From Brevibacillus sedimenti (lineage in GTDB: Bacteria > Bacillota > Bacilli > Brevibacillales > Brevibacillaceae): DNA of 64,000 nt. The notes under the pieces are model-generated. The model was not told where the DNA came from. It saw nothing but the letters and a program-made list of their open reading frames with translations, and searched no databases. Of this stretch, positions 52,042-60,772 are shown piece after piece (the stretch's first letter is position 1; every line of letters begins with the position of its first letter). The stretch is from the NCBI RefSeq assembly GCF_020923495.1, contig NZ_CP064048.1, positions 335,501 through 399,500 of the forward strand. Reading direction: 5' to 3'. Both the position numbers and the translations under genes were made by a program.

Positions 52042-53064
52042 TCACCCGCTCAACTGGCGCATGTTTCGCGTCATGCCCTCCACGGTGTACATGATCCGGG
52101 ACAGTCCCCATGACAGGAACACAGTGCCCGCGTAGATCACCAGCAGGTAGAGCAGTGTCAACCCGATGTTGGCGAAAATCCACGACAGATCCCCCGTTAG
52201 CTTGATCAGCGCGAGGTTGCAGCAGATCATGACGGCCGAATGGGTCAAATAGATAAACAGCGTGAGCCCTTTCCGGAAACGTATCGGAATGGAATCTGCC
52301 CAGCGCTCCAGCACCATGATCAGCACGATCAGGGAGACAAACGCCGCCAGCACGAATCGCAGGTGAACCGCCACATAAATGGTGTCAGACAGGATAAACA
52401 GGACCGCGCTAACAACGGACAGCAGCGCACAGGCGAGCAGCAGCCCCCGATGCGTTCGCAGGAAGTGCATCATCTCATGCCGGTACCAATACAGCAGATG
52501 GCCCAGGTAAAAGGTGAAGATCCAGGCGGGAAAGAAATGGCGCGTCGTCAACCCCAGCCATCCGTGATGCAGGTAGTGAATGTACACGTATTGAAGTCCC
52601 ATGAACAACCAGATCAGGACCGTGATGTTTTGCTTGGTGATCATGTTTCGAAACAGGTAGGCAAAGACGTAATACTGGCACAGCATAAACAGAAAGTAGA
52701 GCTGATCGCCCGTCTTGCCCAAGAGAATCGAGACAAACGCTGCTTTCGTATGCGGCCATTCGTCGTAGAGCAAATAATGATACACCACTCCGGCGCACAG
52801 GAACGGCACAACTACATACAGCAGCTTTCCGGAAAAGAACTGCCGCGCCGTTGGCCGTTTGACATCAAAGGTGTGGGCCGTAAAAAACCCGCTGATCATC
52901 GCCAGGAGAACAGTGCCGTACCGGCTCAGCTGATTCAGGGCAGTGGCCCAGAAAGCACTGTCGTACTGAAGCACCAAGGCCGTGTAATGACCCGAAAATA
53001 CGAGAAAGGATGACAACAACTGCATAAGAAAAAGCGTTTTAAACAACCGCGACTCTTTACCCAT
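52042..53064 (-). CDS. Membrane acyltransferase (acyltransferase 3 family)
   Basis: A 340-residue integral membrane protein with about ten helices. It has the acyltransferase 3 layout: an N-terminal helix with a conserved His (FLVFSGHYTALV), a loop with SRYGTVLLAMISGFFTAH, and later YLTHSAVMI. Members O-acylate surface polysaccharides or secreted compounds. The ATG at 53064 follows AAAGGAG by 7 nt. Flanked by terminators or gaps, so probably monocistronic. The substrate is unknown. Confidence 0.85.
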   Translation of the reverse strand: MGKESRLFKTLFLMQLLSSFLVFSGHYTALVLQYDSAFWATALNQLSRYGTVLLAMISGFFTAHTFDVKRPTARQFFSGKLLYVVVPFLCAGVVYHYLLYDEWPHTKAAFVSILLGKTGDQLYFLFMLCQYYVFAYLFRNMITKQNITVLIWLFMGLQYVYIHYLHHGWLGLTTRHFFPAWIFTFYLGHLLYWYRHEMMHFLRTHRGLLLACALLSVVSAVLFILSDTIYVAVHLRFVLAAFVSLIVLIMVLERWADSIPIRFRKGLTLFIYLTHSAVMICCNLALIKLTGDLSWIFANIGLTLLYLLVIYAGTVFLSWGLSRIMYTVEGMTRNMRQLSG

Positions 53065-53226
53065 TTCAACGCTCCTTTGTATAGGGATTGCCGGTCCCAA
53101 GCTGCCCGATCCTCTTTTGGGTAATGTTTTTAATATAAAATAACAATTTTTGATTCAGATTTGAAACGGCGATGGCTACACGGTCTGCTCTCTGGACCTG
53201 GCAGCCACAGCCTTTTTCGCCAAATG

Positions 53227-53255
53227 AAAAGACCCGCGCCAGTCATTGACGCGGG
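53227..53255 (-). terminator. Terminator of metQNI
   Basis: ACCCGCG pairs with CGCGGGT and is followed by CTTTTC on the minus strand. Confidence 0.7.
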
Positions 53256-53286
53256 TGGAGATGTGTGCCGCCAGCCAGCAGTTGGC

Positions 53287-53949
53287 TTACGCGGTTTTCT
53301 TCAGTTTTTTGGCTGCCCAGTTGCCGAGCGATTGGATTGCCTGCACCAGGCAGATCAGAATGATCACCGTCATGATCATCACTTCAATGTCCCACTGCTG
53401 ATAGCCGTAGCGCAACGCCAAATCGCCCAGGCCGCCCGCGCCGACCGCTCCCGCCATCGCCGTCGCCCCGATCAGGCCGATGGTCGCGATGGTCAGGCAC
53501 AAGACGATGCCCGGTCGGGCTTCGCGAATCATGATGCGAAAAATGATTTGCGAGCGGGACGCGCCCATCGCCTGATACGCCTCGATTACGCCCCGGTCCA
53601 CTTCGAGCAGTGCCGTTTCCATCAGGCGGGCGATATACGGCGTGGTGTACACGATAAGCGGCACGATCGCGCCCTCGACACCGATGGAGGTGCCGACGAC
53701 AAACTCTGTGAATGGAATGATCGCCACCATCAAAATGATGAAGGGAAGCGAACGAATCACGTTAATGATGACGTTGAGACTGTGGTAGACCCATTTGTTG
53801 GGGGCAAGGTGATCCGGACGGGTAATGACCAGCAGCACGCCCAGCGGGATGCCCAAGAGCGTGGCGATGAACAGGGAGACCCCGACCATGATCACCGTTT
53901 CTTCAAACGATTGGTAAAACAACGGCAGCAGTTCCACCAGTCGATCCAT
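53287..53949 (-). CDS. metI: Methionine ABC transporter permease
   Basis: A 220-residue MetI-type permease with five or six helices and the EAA loop IEAYQAMGASRSQIIFRIMIREARPGI that docks on MetN. GSLPFIILMVAIIPFTEFVVGTSIG-like helices typical of MetI are present (here RSLPFIILMV). The ATG at 53949 overlaps the metN stop (TAATG) and has GGAGGTGG upstream. Confidence 0.94.
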   Translation of the reverse strand: MDRLVELLPLFYQSFEETVIMVGVSLFIATLLGIPLGVLLVITRPDHLAPNKWVYHSLNVIINVIRSLPFIILMVAIIPFTEFVVGTSIGVEGAIVPLIVYTTPYIARLMETALLEVDRGVIEAYQAMGASRSQIIFRIMIREARPGIVLCLTIATIGLIGATAMAGAVGAGGLGDLALRYGYQQWDIEVMIMTVIILICLVQAIQSLGNWAAKKLKKTA

Positions 53950-54986
53950 TATACCCCCACCTCCGCTTGTGATACGACATCCACCCGGTACACGGACTGG
54001 CGCAGATACGCAATTCCCTCCTGCACCGCCTTGTCTTCACCGGAAATATGCAGCAGCAGAATGCCGAGCGCGGTACCTTTTATCGAGCTGATCGATCCGT
54101 ACAGCAGGTTTGTTTTGACCGGATAGCGGGAGGCAAGCGTTCCCAACACAGGATCGAGCGCCGCATCGCCGCGGAACGCGACGCGCAGGATGTACGCGCT
54201 GGGACCGGCGTTCTTGATTTTGGCCAGCATCTCTTTCGGGACCTTGTCATCAAAAACCGTCTTGATAAAGTTGCCCGTCGTCGGCTGCTGTGGATTGCTG
54301 AAGACATCCAGTACCGTTCCCTGCTCGATGATGACCCCGTTTTCCATAATCGCGACGCGGTCGCAGATTTTTTTAATGACCTGCATCTCGTGGGTGATCA
54401 GCACAATCGTCAGGCCAAACTTTTGGTTGATGTCCAACAGCAGGTCAAGAATCGACTCTGTGGTTTGCGGGTCAAGCGCCGAGGTCGCCTCGTCGCATAG
54501 CAGGATTTCCGGGTCCATGGCCAGCGCCCGGGCGATCCCCACCCGCTGTTTCTGCCCGCCCGACAATTGGGAGGGGTAGGCGTTTGCCTTGTCTTCCAAA
54601 CCTACCAGGCGCAAAAGTTCCTCCACTTTTTTACGAATCTGCTCTTTCGGCACCCGATTCATCCTGAGAATTTCGGCCACGTTGTCAAACACGTTGTACG
54701 ACGACAGCAGGTTAAAATGCTGAAAAATGACGCCAATCTTTTTGCGGGCCTGGCGCAGTTCCTTTTCGGACAGCTTCAGCATGTCCTGCCCGTTGACCAC
54801 AACCGATCCGCTTGTCGGCTTTTCCAGCAGGTTGATCGTTCGCAGCAGGGTGCTCTTCCCTGCTCCGCTGAATCCGATCACGCCAAATATTTCTCCTTTG
54901 TTGACGTGGAGCGTTACGCCCTTTAATGCGTCTACCTGTTTGCTGCCAACCTTGTATGTCTTGTGAATATTCGTCAGCTGTATCAT
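53949..54986 (-). CDS. metN: Methionine ABC transporter ATPase with NIL domain
   Basis: A 345-residue ATPase: Walker A GFSGAGKSTLLR, signature LSGGQKQRVGIARAL, Walker B ILLCDEATSALD. The C-terminal NIL domain (residues about 265-345, LRVAFRGDAALDPVLGTLAS) senses methionine and inhibits transport in family members. The ATG at 54986 has GGAGGAG about 11 nt upstream. Second gene of metQNI. Confidence 0.95.
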   Translation of the reverse strand: MIQLTNIHKTYKVGSKQVDALKGVTLHVNKGEIFGVIGFSGAGKSTLLRTINLLEKPTSGSVVVNGQDMLKLSEKELRQARKKIGVIFQHFNLLSSYNVFDNVAEILRMNRVPKEQIRKKVEELLRLVGLEDKANAYPSQLSGGQKQRVGIARALAMDPEILLCDEATSALDPQTTESILDLLLDINQKFGLTIVLITHEMQVIKKICDRVAIMENGVIIEQGTVLDVFSNPQQPTTGNFIKTVFDDKVPKEMLAKIKNAGPSAYILRVAFRGDAALDPVLGTLASRYPVKTNLLYGSISSIKGTALGILLLHISGEDKAVQEGIAYLRQSVYRVDVVSQAEVGV

Positions 54987-55022
54987 CTGCCCATGCTCCT
55001 CCCTGTTGGGACGCTCCCCTCC

Positions 55023-55847
55023 TTACCAAGAAGGGAGCACCGATCCGGAAAACTCTTCTTCGATGAACTTCTTGACTTCTTCCGACCGATAGAGCGTGAC
55101 CAGTTTTTGATAGAGCGGGTTGTCCTTGTCCTTTGCGTTGACTGCGATAACGTTGACGTACGGGGAGTCCGCACCTTCGGCAAAAATCGCGTCTTTTTTC
55201 GGGTTGTACCCTGCTTCCATGGCAAAGTTGGTGTTGATGCTTGCCGCATCCAGGCTCTTCAGCGTCCGGGCGAGCAGGGCCGCCTCCAGTTCTTTAAAGA
55301 CCAGTCTTTTCGGATTTTCGATGATGTCCTGCGGCGTTGCATTGTCGCCGACGCCGTCTTTCAGCTTGATCAATCCCGCCGCCTGATAAAGCAGCAAAGC
55401 GCGCGCCCTGTTGGTCGGGTCGTTTTGGATGCCGACCGTGCCGCCTTCCGGGATGTCTTCTACCTTCTTGTACTTGGTGGAGTAAATCCCCATCGGGAAG
55501 GTAACGGTTTTGCCAATCTCGACGATCTGCGTTTTGTGATCTTCATTAAATTTCTCTAAAAACGGAATGGTTTGAAAGCTGTTTACGTCAATGTTTCCTT
55601 TATCCAACGCCTGATTGGGAAGAACGTAGTCGTTGAACACGACGACTTCGATGTCCAATCCTTCTTTCGCGGCCACTTCTTTTACCTTGTTCATGATTTC
55701 TTCGTGCGGGCCGGCCGTCACACCCACCTTGATCGACGTTTTCTCCCCAGCAGATGCGGCCGAATCGTCCGACGAGTTACCTCCGCAAGCGGAAAGCAGC
55801 GTGCCGATCACGAGCAGCATGATCATCAACAAACGCGTTTTTTTCAT
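55023..55847 (-). CDS. metQ: Methionine-binding lipoprotein
   Basis: A 274-residue NlpA/MetQ-family lipoprotein with lipobox LLSAC and Cys at residue 21. The mature domain begins IKVGVTAGPHEEIMNKVKEVA and has VVFNDYVLPNQALDKGNIDVNSFQ and the methionine-contact region of the family. The ATG at 55847 follows AGGAGAG. It is the first gene of metQNI. The leader is only about 85 nt, too short for an S-box, so SAM-riboswitch control seen in other Bacillota appears absent here. Confidence 0.95.
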   Translation of the reverse strand: MKKTRLLMIMLLVIGTLLSACGGNSSDDSAASAGEKTSIKVGVTAGPHEEIMNKVKEVAAKEGLDIEVVVFNDYVLPNQALDKGNIDVNSFQTIPFLEKFNEDHKTQIVEIGKTVTFPMGIYSTKYKKVEDIPEGGTVGIQNDPTNRARALLLYQAAGLIKLKDGVGDNATPQDIIENPKRLVFKELEAALLARTLKSLDAASINTNFAMEAGYNPKKDAIFAEGADSPYVNVIAVNAKDKDNPLYQKLVTLYRSEEVKKFIEEEFSGSVLPSW

Positions 55848-55940
55848 GTTGTGTTTCTCTCCTTTTCTCCGATCACACGATGATTTTTGCATAAGTGAAC
55901 ATCATATCTTTGTGTTTATAATTCCGATATGATTAGTTGG

Positions 55941-55969
55941 ATTATAGCGTGTCTCCCAATGTCTGTCAA
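55941..55969 (-). promoter_or_regulatory. Sigma-A promoter of metQNI
   Basis: A perfect consensus promoter on the minus strand: TTGACA, 17-bp spacer, TATAAT. Confidence 0.88.
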
Positions 55970-56196
55970 TGACCACCAATAATCAGAGAATTGCGAACAT
56001 ATCAAGCACGAATGTCAACGATGCAGATGATTTGTCAAATACGTGCCGAAGGAAGTGGAACCTGAATGTGCGAAGAAATGATGTGCAGGATCGTGAATGC
56101 GGACAAAAACCGGGAGAGATTTGAGGATCATGCTGGGGGACAGCAAATCGGGGGTCAGCTGGAGCAAATATGTTTGGCTGACTCAACAGCGGTGAA

Positions 56197-56225
56197 TTGA
56201 GATACTCGCTATGACGGTGTATAAT
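56197..56225 (+). promoter_or_regulatory. Orphan sigma-A-like promoter
   Basis: TTGAGA, 17-bp spacer, TATAAT on the plus strand. No plus-strand gene follows; any transcript would run toward the hairpin at 56360, which lacks a T-run in this direction. Confidence 0.5.
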
Positions 56226-56359
56226 TAGAGATTGTCACATTGCCTTATCGTTCATCGAAAACAAATGATCTACGTCTTCTGCCATGCTTCCGGAGCTTGA
56301 AATCGTCCATGCCGTTCCATGCACGAAGCGGACGAACCTGGAGCAGGCGGTTGTTTGAT

Positions 56360-56396
56360 AAAAAGCTCCGACCATCTAGTCTTTAGATGATCGGAG
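56360..56396 (-). terminator. Terminator-like hairpin, minus strand
   Basis: CTCCGATCATCTA pairs with TAGATGGTCGGAG (one G-U) and is followed by CTTTTTATC. It is a second stop signal downstream of the NYN gene terminator. Confidence 0.65.
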
Positions 56397-56497
56397 AAGT
56401 AGTACGTGAACGATGTCATTATAATTGATCAATATAATAATTTCCTTATATAAATCATGGTAGCTAAGTGAAGTATCTCCTCATTTGGTGCTTTTGC

Positions 56498-56537
56498 GAA
56501 AAAAAGGAGGCAGTCTCCTGCACAATTTGACTGCCTC
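56498..56537 (-). terminator. Terminator of the NYN-domain gene
   Basis: The perfect 9-bp stem GAGGCAGTC / GACTGCCTC is followed by CTTTTTTT on the minus strand. Confidence 0.85.
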
Positions 56538-56673
56538 AAATTTATTCCCAAGAACATTTGTCGAGGAATTGCCTCTTCACCATGTTTATCGGATGGCCAA
56601 GCGGACAAATTCATGCATAAATTATGGTAATTGGTCTGACCACCTGCACTTCAATCAATAACCCACCTTGTGA

Positions 56674-57252
56674 TTATATCGTTTCTGACCTTTCCTCCCT
56701 TTTCCATTTATCAATCATTTCCTGTGTGATCATGTGTCTGGAATCTACAGCGTCCATCAGTTCATCATGGGGCATTGAATTTTCTCCGTTTCCATAAAAT
56801 AACGTGATATGTACTCCTTCTGATTGAGCTATCTCTACTGCGGGGATAAAATCACTATCCCCTGTGATCAAGATTGCGTGAGTTATTAATCTTTTCGTAC
56901 CATGCATCACTAAATCAGTAGCTAAAGCAACATCGACTCTTTTTTGTTCAAACAAAGGTTTTCCGTCATCCGTTTTTCCTCTGTATTGTAATTTACCCTT
57001 CCGAACGGTAAAACTATTCAATCTACTCAATCTTCTGAGAAATCTCTCCGCAGATGAAAACTTTTGTTTTTCCTCAGGTGTCGGCTCGGCGGATTGGTAA
57101 GGTAAACAGTGATAATAATATGCGCGCAGCAAGGGATTTTCGCCGGTCAAGTCTTGAACCATCTTTTCGTAATCGATTTTCGCCTTGCCATAATGAAGCA
57201 ATACATTATCCAGGTACCCGCCATCAATGAAAACTGCCGCCCTTCTCTGCAA
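56674..57252 (-). CDS. NYN-domain protein (LabA/DUF88-like, PIN-fold nuclease)
   Basis: About 192 residues from a TTG at 57252. The NYN (PIN-like) acidic residues are in RAAVFIDGGYLDN, KRVDVALATDLV and ILITGDSDFIPAVEIA, giving the Asp set for a metal-dependent RNase or DNase. The TTG has a strong GGGGAGGG 7 nt upstream. The longer frame starting at 57369 cannot be right, because its first codons are the -10 box TATAAT of the gene's own promoter. The gene is AT-rich relative to its neighbours, which suggests recent gain. No partner gene is adjacent; the target RNA is unknown. Confidence 0.85.
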   Translation of the reverse strand: MQRRAAVFIDGGYLDNVLLHYGKAKIDYEKMVQDLTGENPLLRAYYYHCLPYQSAEPTPEEKQKFSSAERFLRRLSRLNSFTVRKGKLQYRGKTDDGKPLFEQKRVDVALATDLVMHGTKRLITHAILITGDSDFIPAVEIAQSEGVHITLFYGNGENSMPHDELMDAVDSRHMITQEMIDKWKREERSETI

Positions 57253-57279
57253 GTTGCTACCCTCCCCATAACGAAATAG

Positions 57280-57303
57280 CGGGAAAGGTTGCCCTTTCCC
57301 GCT
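57280..57303 (-). other. 5' leader hairpin of the NYN-domain gene
   Basis: AGCGGGAAAGG pairs with CCTTTCCCGCT (perfect, short loop) and lies 27 nt before the TTG start, just ahead of the ribosome binding site. The sequence after it is TATTTCG, so it is not a strong terminator. It could be an RNA stability element or self-cleavage site. Confidence 0.45.
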
Positions 57304-57358
57304 GACTACTCTTGACCTACCATCCGTAAAAGAACGGTAGCGATCATCTCTAGAAATT

Positions 57359-57387
57359 ATTATACGCATAAGCTCCGGTAAAGTAAA
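57359..57387 (-). promoter_or_regulatory. Promoter of the NYN-domain gene
   Basis: Minus-strand TTTACT, a 17-bp spacer and TATAAT, giving a leader of about 100 nt. Confidence 0.65.
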
Positions 57388-57410
57388 CGGACAGCGTTAA
57401 AACGGTCTTT

Positions 57411-58007
57411 TTAATCCCACGCAAACCGCTGCTCTTTCCACGGGTCGCCGTACATGTGATAGCCGTTCTTCTCCCAGAATCCCTGCTTGTCTTTTTCCAA
57501 AAACTCGACGCCGCGCACCCATTTGGCGCTTTTCCAGAAGTACAGGTGCGGGATGACGAAGCGGAGCGGCCAGCCGTGTTCCGGGGTGAGGTCCTGTCCG
57601 TTGTGCTTGTAGGCAAACAGGTTGCCCGGCCTGAGGAAATCGTCCAGCGGCATGTTGGCCGTCCAGCCAAATTCGGCGTGCAGCATCACGTATTTGGCCT
57701 CCGGCTTCACCTTGACCAGCTTCACGATTTCTTCCACGGGAATGCCTTCCCAGACGTTGTCCAGCTTGCTCCAGCCGGTGACGCAGTGAATGTCGTTGGT
57801 CACCTGGGTTTTGGGCAGGGCCATGATCTGCTCATAGGTAAGCGTCACTTCCTGCTCGACCAGGCCGAAAATGCGAAAGCTCCACTGGGTTGCCAAATCG
57901 GTGTACTCCGGTACATCGCCGTAGTGCAGGACGGGAAAGCCGGTCGTCACTTTCTGATTGGGGGGCACGCGGTCATGCCTGCTTTCCAGGGGCTTGTTGG
58001 TAACCAT
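57411..58007 (-). CDS. yuiH: Sulfite oxidase-like molybdopterin oxidoreductase (YuiH)
   Basis: A 198-residue protein holding only the molybdopterin-binding SUOX fold. The cofactor-ligating Cys is in NDIHCVTGWSK. Conserved ALPKTQVTNDIHC, MLHAEFGWTANMPLDDFL and YKHNGQDLTPEHGWPLRFVIPHLY match B. subtilis YuiH. There is no signal peptide, so it is cytosolic. The natural substrate is unknown. The ATG at 58007 follows AAAGGAG by 9 nt. It marks one end of the conserved yui block. Confidence 0.9.
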   Translation of the reverse strand: MVTNKPLESRHDRVPPNQKVTTGFPVLHYGDVPEYTDLATQWSFRIFGLVEQEVTLTYEQIMALPKTQVTNDIHCVTGWSKLDNVWEGIPVEEIVKLVKVKPEAKYVMLHAEFGWTANMPLDDFLRPGNLFAYKHNGQDLTPEHGWPLRFVIPHLYFWKSAKWVRGVEFLEKDKQGFWEKNGYHMYGDPWKEQRFAWD

Positions 58008-58151
58008 GGGGCTTCACTCCTTTGTTCCGACAGGCGTGATCGATTCCCGGGCACAATGCCGTCCCGTGTAGTATATGCGGAGAGCGGCCGGCCATACGGA
58101 ACCGACTCATTGAGGTATACCACCTTCTTACCATATCCTGCAGATCACTGC

Positions 58152-58183
58152 AAGAAAAACACCCCCGCCAATGTGCAGGGGGC
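58152..58183 (-). terminator. Terminator of the pepA-CoA-binding protein unit
   Basis: ACGCCCCC pairs with GGGGGTGT and is followed by TTTTTC on the minus strand. Confidence 0.75.
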
Positions 58184-58245
58184 GTCCTTCGCAATGCGGG
58201 ACAAATCCGCCTGCCGTCCGCTGACGGACGGCGGCGTCCGCCGGT

Positions 58246-58674
58246 TTATTTTTTCCCCACGCGCAGGAGGGCGTGATCCACCTTGATGCACAGGTCCATG
58301 ATGACCTCGATGCCGTGCTGTTTCGCCAGCGCGGCCGCCTCTTCATTGACGATCCCCTGCTGCAGCCAGAGGGCTTTGGGTTTCAGTTTGACCGCTTCTT
58401 CGGCGACCGGCGGCACGTCTTCACTGCGGCGAAATACGTTGACGATGTCCACGGGCTCGTCGATCTCGCTCAGGGAAGCGACCGCTTTTTCCCCCAGGAC
58501 TGTCTCGCCGGCAATCGTCGGGTTTACCGGAATGATGCGATAACCGGCGTTTTGCATGGCAGCGGCGACCATGTGGCTGGTGCGCTCAGGCTTGTTGGAA
58601 AGGCCGACCACCGCGATGGTTTTCGCTTCCTCCAGCAATTGGCGGCGGCGTTCGTCACTCGGATTTTGAAACAT
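58246..58674 (-). CDS. CoA-binding domain protein (YccU/YneT-like)
   Basis: A 142-residue single-domain Rossmann protein. KTIAVVGLSNKPERTSHMVAAAM binds the nucleotide, and VNPTIAGETVLG and DIVNVFRRSEDVPP are typical of the CoA_binding_2 family (residues about 15-135). It lacks the ligase part of succinyl-CoA synthetase. Members bind CoA or related nucleotides but have no assigned reaction. The ATG at 58674 follows AAAGGAG. It lies 15 bp after pepA and is co-transcribed with it. Confidence 0.88.
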   Translation of the reverse strand: MFQNPSDERRRQLLEEAKTIAVVGLSNKPERTSHMVAAAMQNAGYRIIPVNPTIAGETVLGEKAVASLSEIDEPVDIVNVFRRSEDVPPVAEEAVKLKPKALWLQQGIVNEEAAALAKQHGIEVIMDLCIKVDHALLRVGKK

Positions 58675-58689
58675 GGTTTACCAACTCCT

Positions 58690-60198
58690 TTACGCATTGG
58701 ATTGATTGCGATTCATCACAAACTGGGCAAGCGTACGGACCATGACGCCCGTACCGCCCGCCGGCTGCATGTCTTTCGCGCTGCTGGTGTACGCCGTGCC
58801 GGCAATGTCCAGGTGGACCCACGGGGTATCCTCCGCGAATTCCCGCAAAAAGGCGCCGCCGATGATGCAGTGGCCGTAACGGCCGCCCGAGTTTTTCAGG
58901 TCGGCATAGCGGCTTTTGTTCAATTCGCAATACTCCTCAAACAGCGGCAGCTGCCAGAGGCGTTCCCCGGCCTGTGCGGCTGCGGACAGGAGTTCGCTGA
59001 CGAGCGCCTCGTCGTTGGTCAGCGCGGCGGAGCAGTAGTGGCCCAGAGCGACGACGGCCCCTCCGGTCAGGGTGGCGGCATCCACCAGGCAGGAGACACC
59101 CTGCTTTCTGGCGTAGGTGATGCAATCGGCCAGGACCATCCGTCCCTCGGCGTCGGTCGTGATGATTTCCACGGTCTTGCCGCTCATCGTGGTAATCACG
59201 TCGCCCGGCTTGAAGGCTGTTCCCGATGGCATGTTTTCCACGCAGCCGATGACCGCGAGCACGTTCGCCCGGGGTTTGATCTGTCCCAGCGCTTCCAACG
59301 CCCCGATCACCGCTGCCGCGCCGCCCATGTCGGACTTCATGGCTTCCATACCGGCAACCGGCTTGATGGAAATACCGCCCGTATCAAACGTGACGCCTTT
59401 GCCGATCAGGCCGATCACGTCTTCCCAGGTCTCTGTTCCCTGGTATTTCACCACGACGACATACGGCTCCTCGACGCTGCCCTTGGCAACGGCAAGCAGG
59501 CCGCCCATGCCCATTTCCTCCAGCTTATCTTTTGTCAGCACCTCGTACGCCATACCGAAGCGTTTGGCCACAGCCACCGCTGCGTCTTTCAGGGCGCGCG
59601 GCGTCAGGTAATTGCCCGGTTCGTTGACCAGTGTCCGCGCCAGGTTGGTCCCCTGCGCCAGCGCTTCGCCGCGCATCACGCCCAGCATGGCGCTGGCCGC
59701 TTCCTCGTCGCTGCCGACGAGCAGCTTCACCGTCCCGAGCGGCTCCGCCTCCCGCTTCGGCTTTTGCCGATAGCCTTCGTAGTGATACGACGCCAGGCAA
59801 AACGCCTCTGTCACCGCCTGTGCGAAGCGGCTGGTCGACAACTCCCGTCCGCCGCGCAGATCCACGGCCACGGTTTTGCCGCTGCCTTTGCCGCCGACCG
59901 TCTTGGCAGCACGCCCCCAGGCAGCACGGATCGAGACGAAGTCCGCCTTCTCCCGGTCACCCATGCCGATGACAATCAACTTTTTGGCCTGAAGCCGGCC
60001 CATCGTGTGAACGACAGCCACCGACTTGGCCTCTCCGCTGATTTCCTTGTCCTGCTGTAGCGCGGCCAACCCGCCTGCAAACCGTTGATCCAATTCCGGA
60101 TACACCTGCGCCAGTTCTTCCTCTTTCCACAGCGGGAGCACCAGCTCATCGCACGCAACGGTCCACCATGCGCTCCGTTTTTCCACAGTGACGTTCAT
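58690..60198 (-). CDS. pepA: Leucyl aminopeptidase (M17)
   Basis: A 502-residue two-metal aminopeptidase. The metal and catalytic residues lie in LIGKGVTFDTGGISIKP (Lys and Asp) and the family signature TTDAEGRMVLAD; Asp in MKSDMGGAA is the other ligand. It releases N-terminal residues in the cytosol. It corresponds to yuiE in the B. subtilis cluster. The ATG at 60198 follows GAAGGAAAGG. It is followed by the CoA-binding protein gene. Confidence 0.95.
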   Translation of the reverse strand: MNVTVEKRSAWWTVACDELVLPLWKEEELAQVYPELDQRFAGGLAALQQDKEISGEAKSVAVVHTMGRLQAKKLIVIGMGDREKADFVSIRAAWGRAAKTVGGKGSGKTVAVDLRGGRELSTSRFAQAVTEAFCLASYHYEGYRQKPKREAEPLGTVKLLVGSDEEAASAMLGVMRGEALAQGTNLARTLVNEPGNYLTPRALKDAAVAVAKRFGMAYEVLTKDKLEEMGMGGLLAVAKGSVEEPYVVVVKYQGTETWEDVIGLIGKGVTFDTGGISIKPVAGMEAMKSDMGGAAAVIGALEALGQIKPRANVLAVIGCVENMPSGTAFKPGDVITTMSGKTVEIITTDAEGRMVLADCITYARKQGVSCLVDAATLTGGAVVALGHYCSAALTNDEALVSELLSAAAQAGERLWQLPLFEEYCELNKSRYADLKNSGGRYGHCIIGGAFLREFAEDTPWVHLDIAGTAYTSSAKDMQPAGGTGVMVRTLAQFVMNRNQSNA

Positions 60199-60251
60199 AT
60201 ACCTTTCCTTCTTTCTCTGTGATAGGATAAAGCTACGGGCACATGAATGCC

Positions 60252-60623
60252 TTAGGGCCTATCCAGACTCAGATGGAGGGAAGGAAACGGAATGGCTTTC
60301 GCTTCCGTATACGGAATGACGTCCGCCTGCGGCAGTGCGTCCATGCAGTCGTCGAGAAACCGGAGAATTGCGTCGACATCGAGATCCCAGTGGCGCGGAC
60401 CATACCTGGCCAGATATTTGCGGGCATTGGCCAGCATCAGTCGCGCACCCTTGACGTTGCCGCTGGAAAAGTGGTACAGTCCGACCGCCATTTGCAGCAA
60501 ACCCTGGAGAAACTTGTTCGCTTTGTCTTCCATCCAGATTTCCTCAAGCAGGTCGTGGCATTCGTAGTACTCGCCGGCGTTGAACTTCTCGATAAACCGT
60601 ATGTACTGCTCGGGGTATCGCAT
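60252..60623 (-). CDS. DUF309 family protein
   Basis: About 123 residues from the ATG at 60623. The DUF309 hallmark FNAGEYYECHDLLEEIWM and FLQGLLQMAVGLYHFSSGN are present; members are all-helical and of unknown function. An in-frame TTG slightly upstream (near 60629) is possible because the best purine-rich site (AAGGA) is about 15 nt from the ATG. It lies 53 bp upstream of pepA on the same strand. Confidence 0.82.
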   Translation of the reverse strand: MRYPEQYIRFIEKFNAGEYYECHDLLEEIWMEDKANKFLQGLLQMAVGLYHFSSGNVKGARLMLANARKYLARYGPRHWDLDVDAILRFLDDCMDALPQADVIPYTEAKAIPFPSLHLSLDRP

Positions 60624-60772
60624 GGTCAACCGCCACCGTCCTTCCGCTTTCCATCGTAACACAGTTTGCCCGGTCTCGAAATCCTGACGAAAACTTTACG
60701 GATGCCCGAAACGCTGTTCTGTTACAATATACATACGCAGACGCATCAGATCAGAAAGGAATGGATCTTTCT

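Larger units (their letters stand above)
55970..56673. other. AT-rich gene-poor stretch
   Basis: About 700 bp with no convincing gene. It holds a plus-strand promoter-like sequence (56197-56225), two minus-strand terminators (56360-56396, 56498-56537) and only short open frames without ribosome binding sites. The composition is lower in GC than the rest of the window and continues into the NYN-domain gene. It may be the remains of an insertion, but I find no transposase motif. Confidence 0.5.

Noticed and set aside
55983-56186. Possible transposase remnant upstream of metQ
   Set aside because: The short frames show no DDE, HUH or serine recombinase motif, and no terminal inverted repeats or target duplication were found.
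56429-56614. 61-codon minus-strand frame in the AT-rich patch
   Set aside because: It runs straight through a strong terminator hairpin and has no ribosome binding site.
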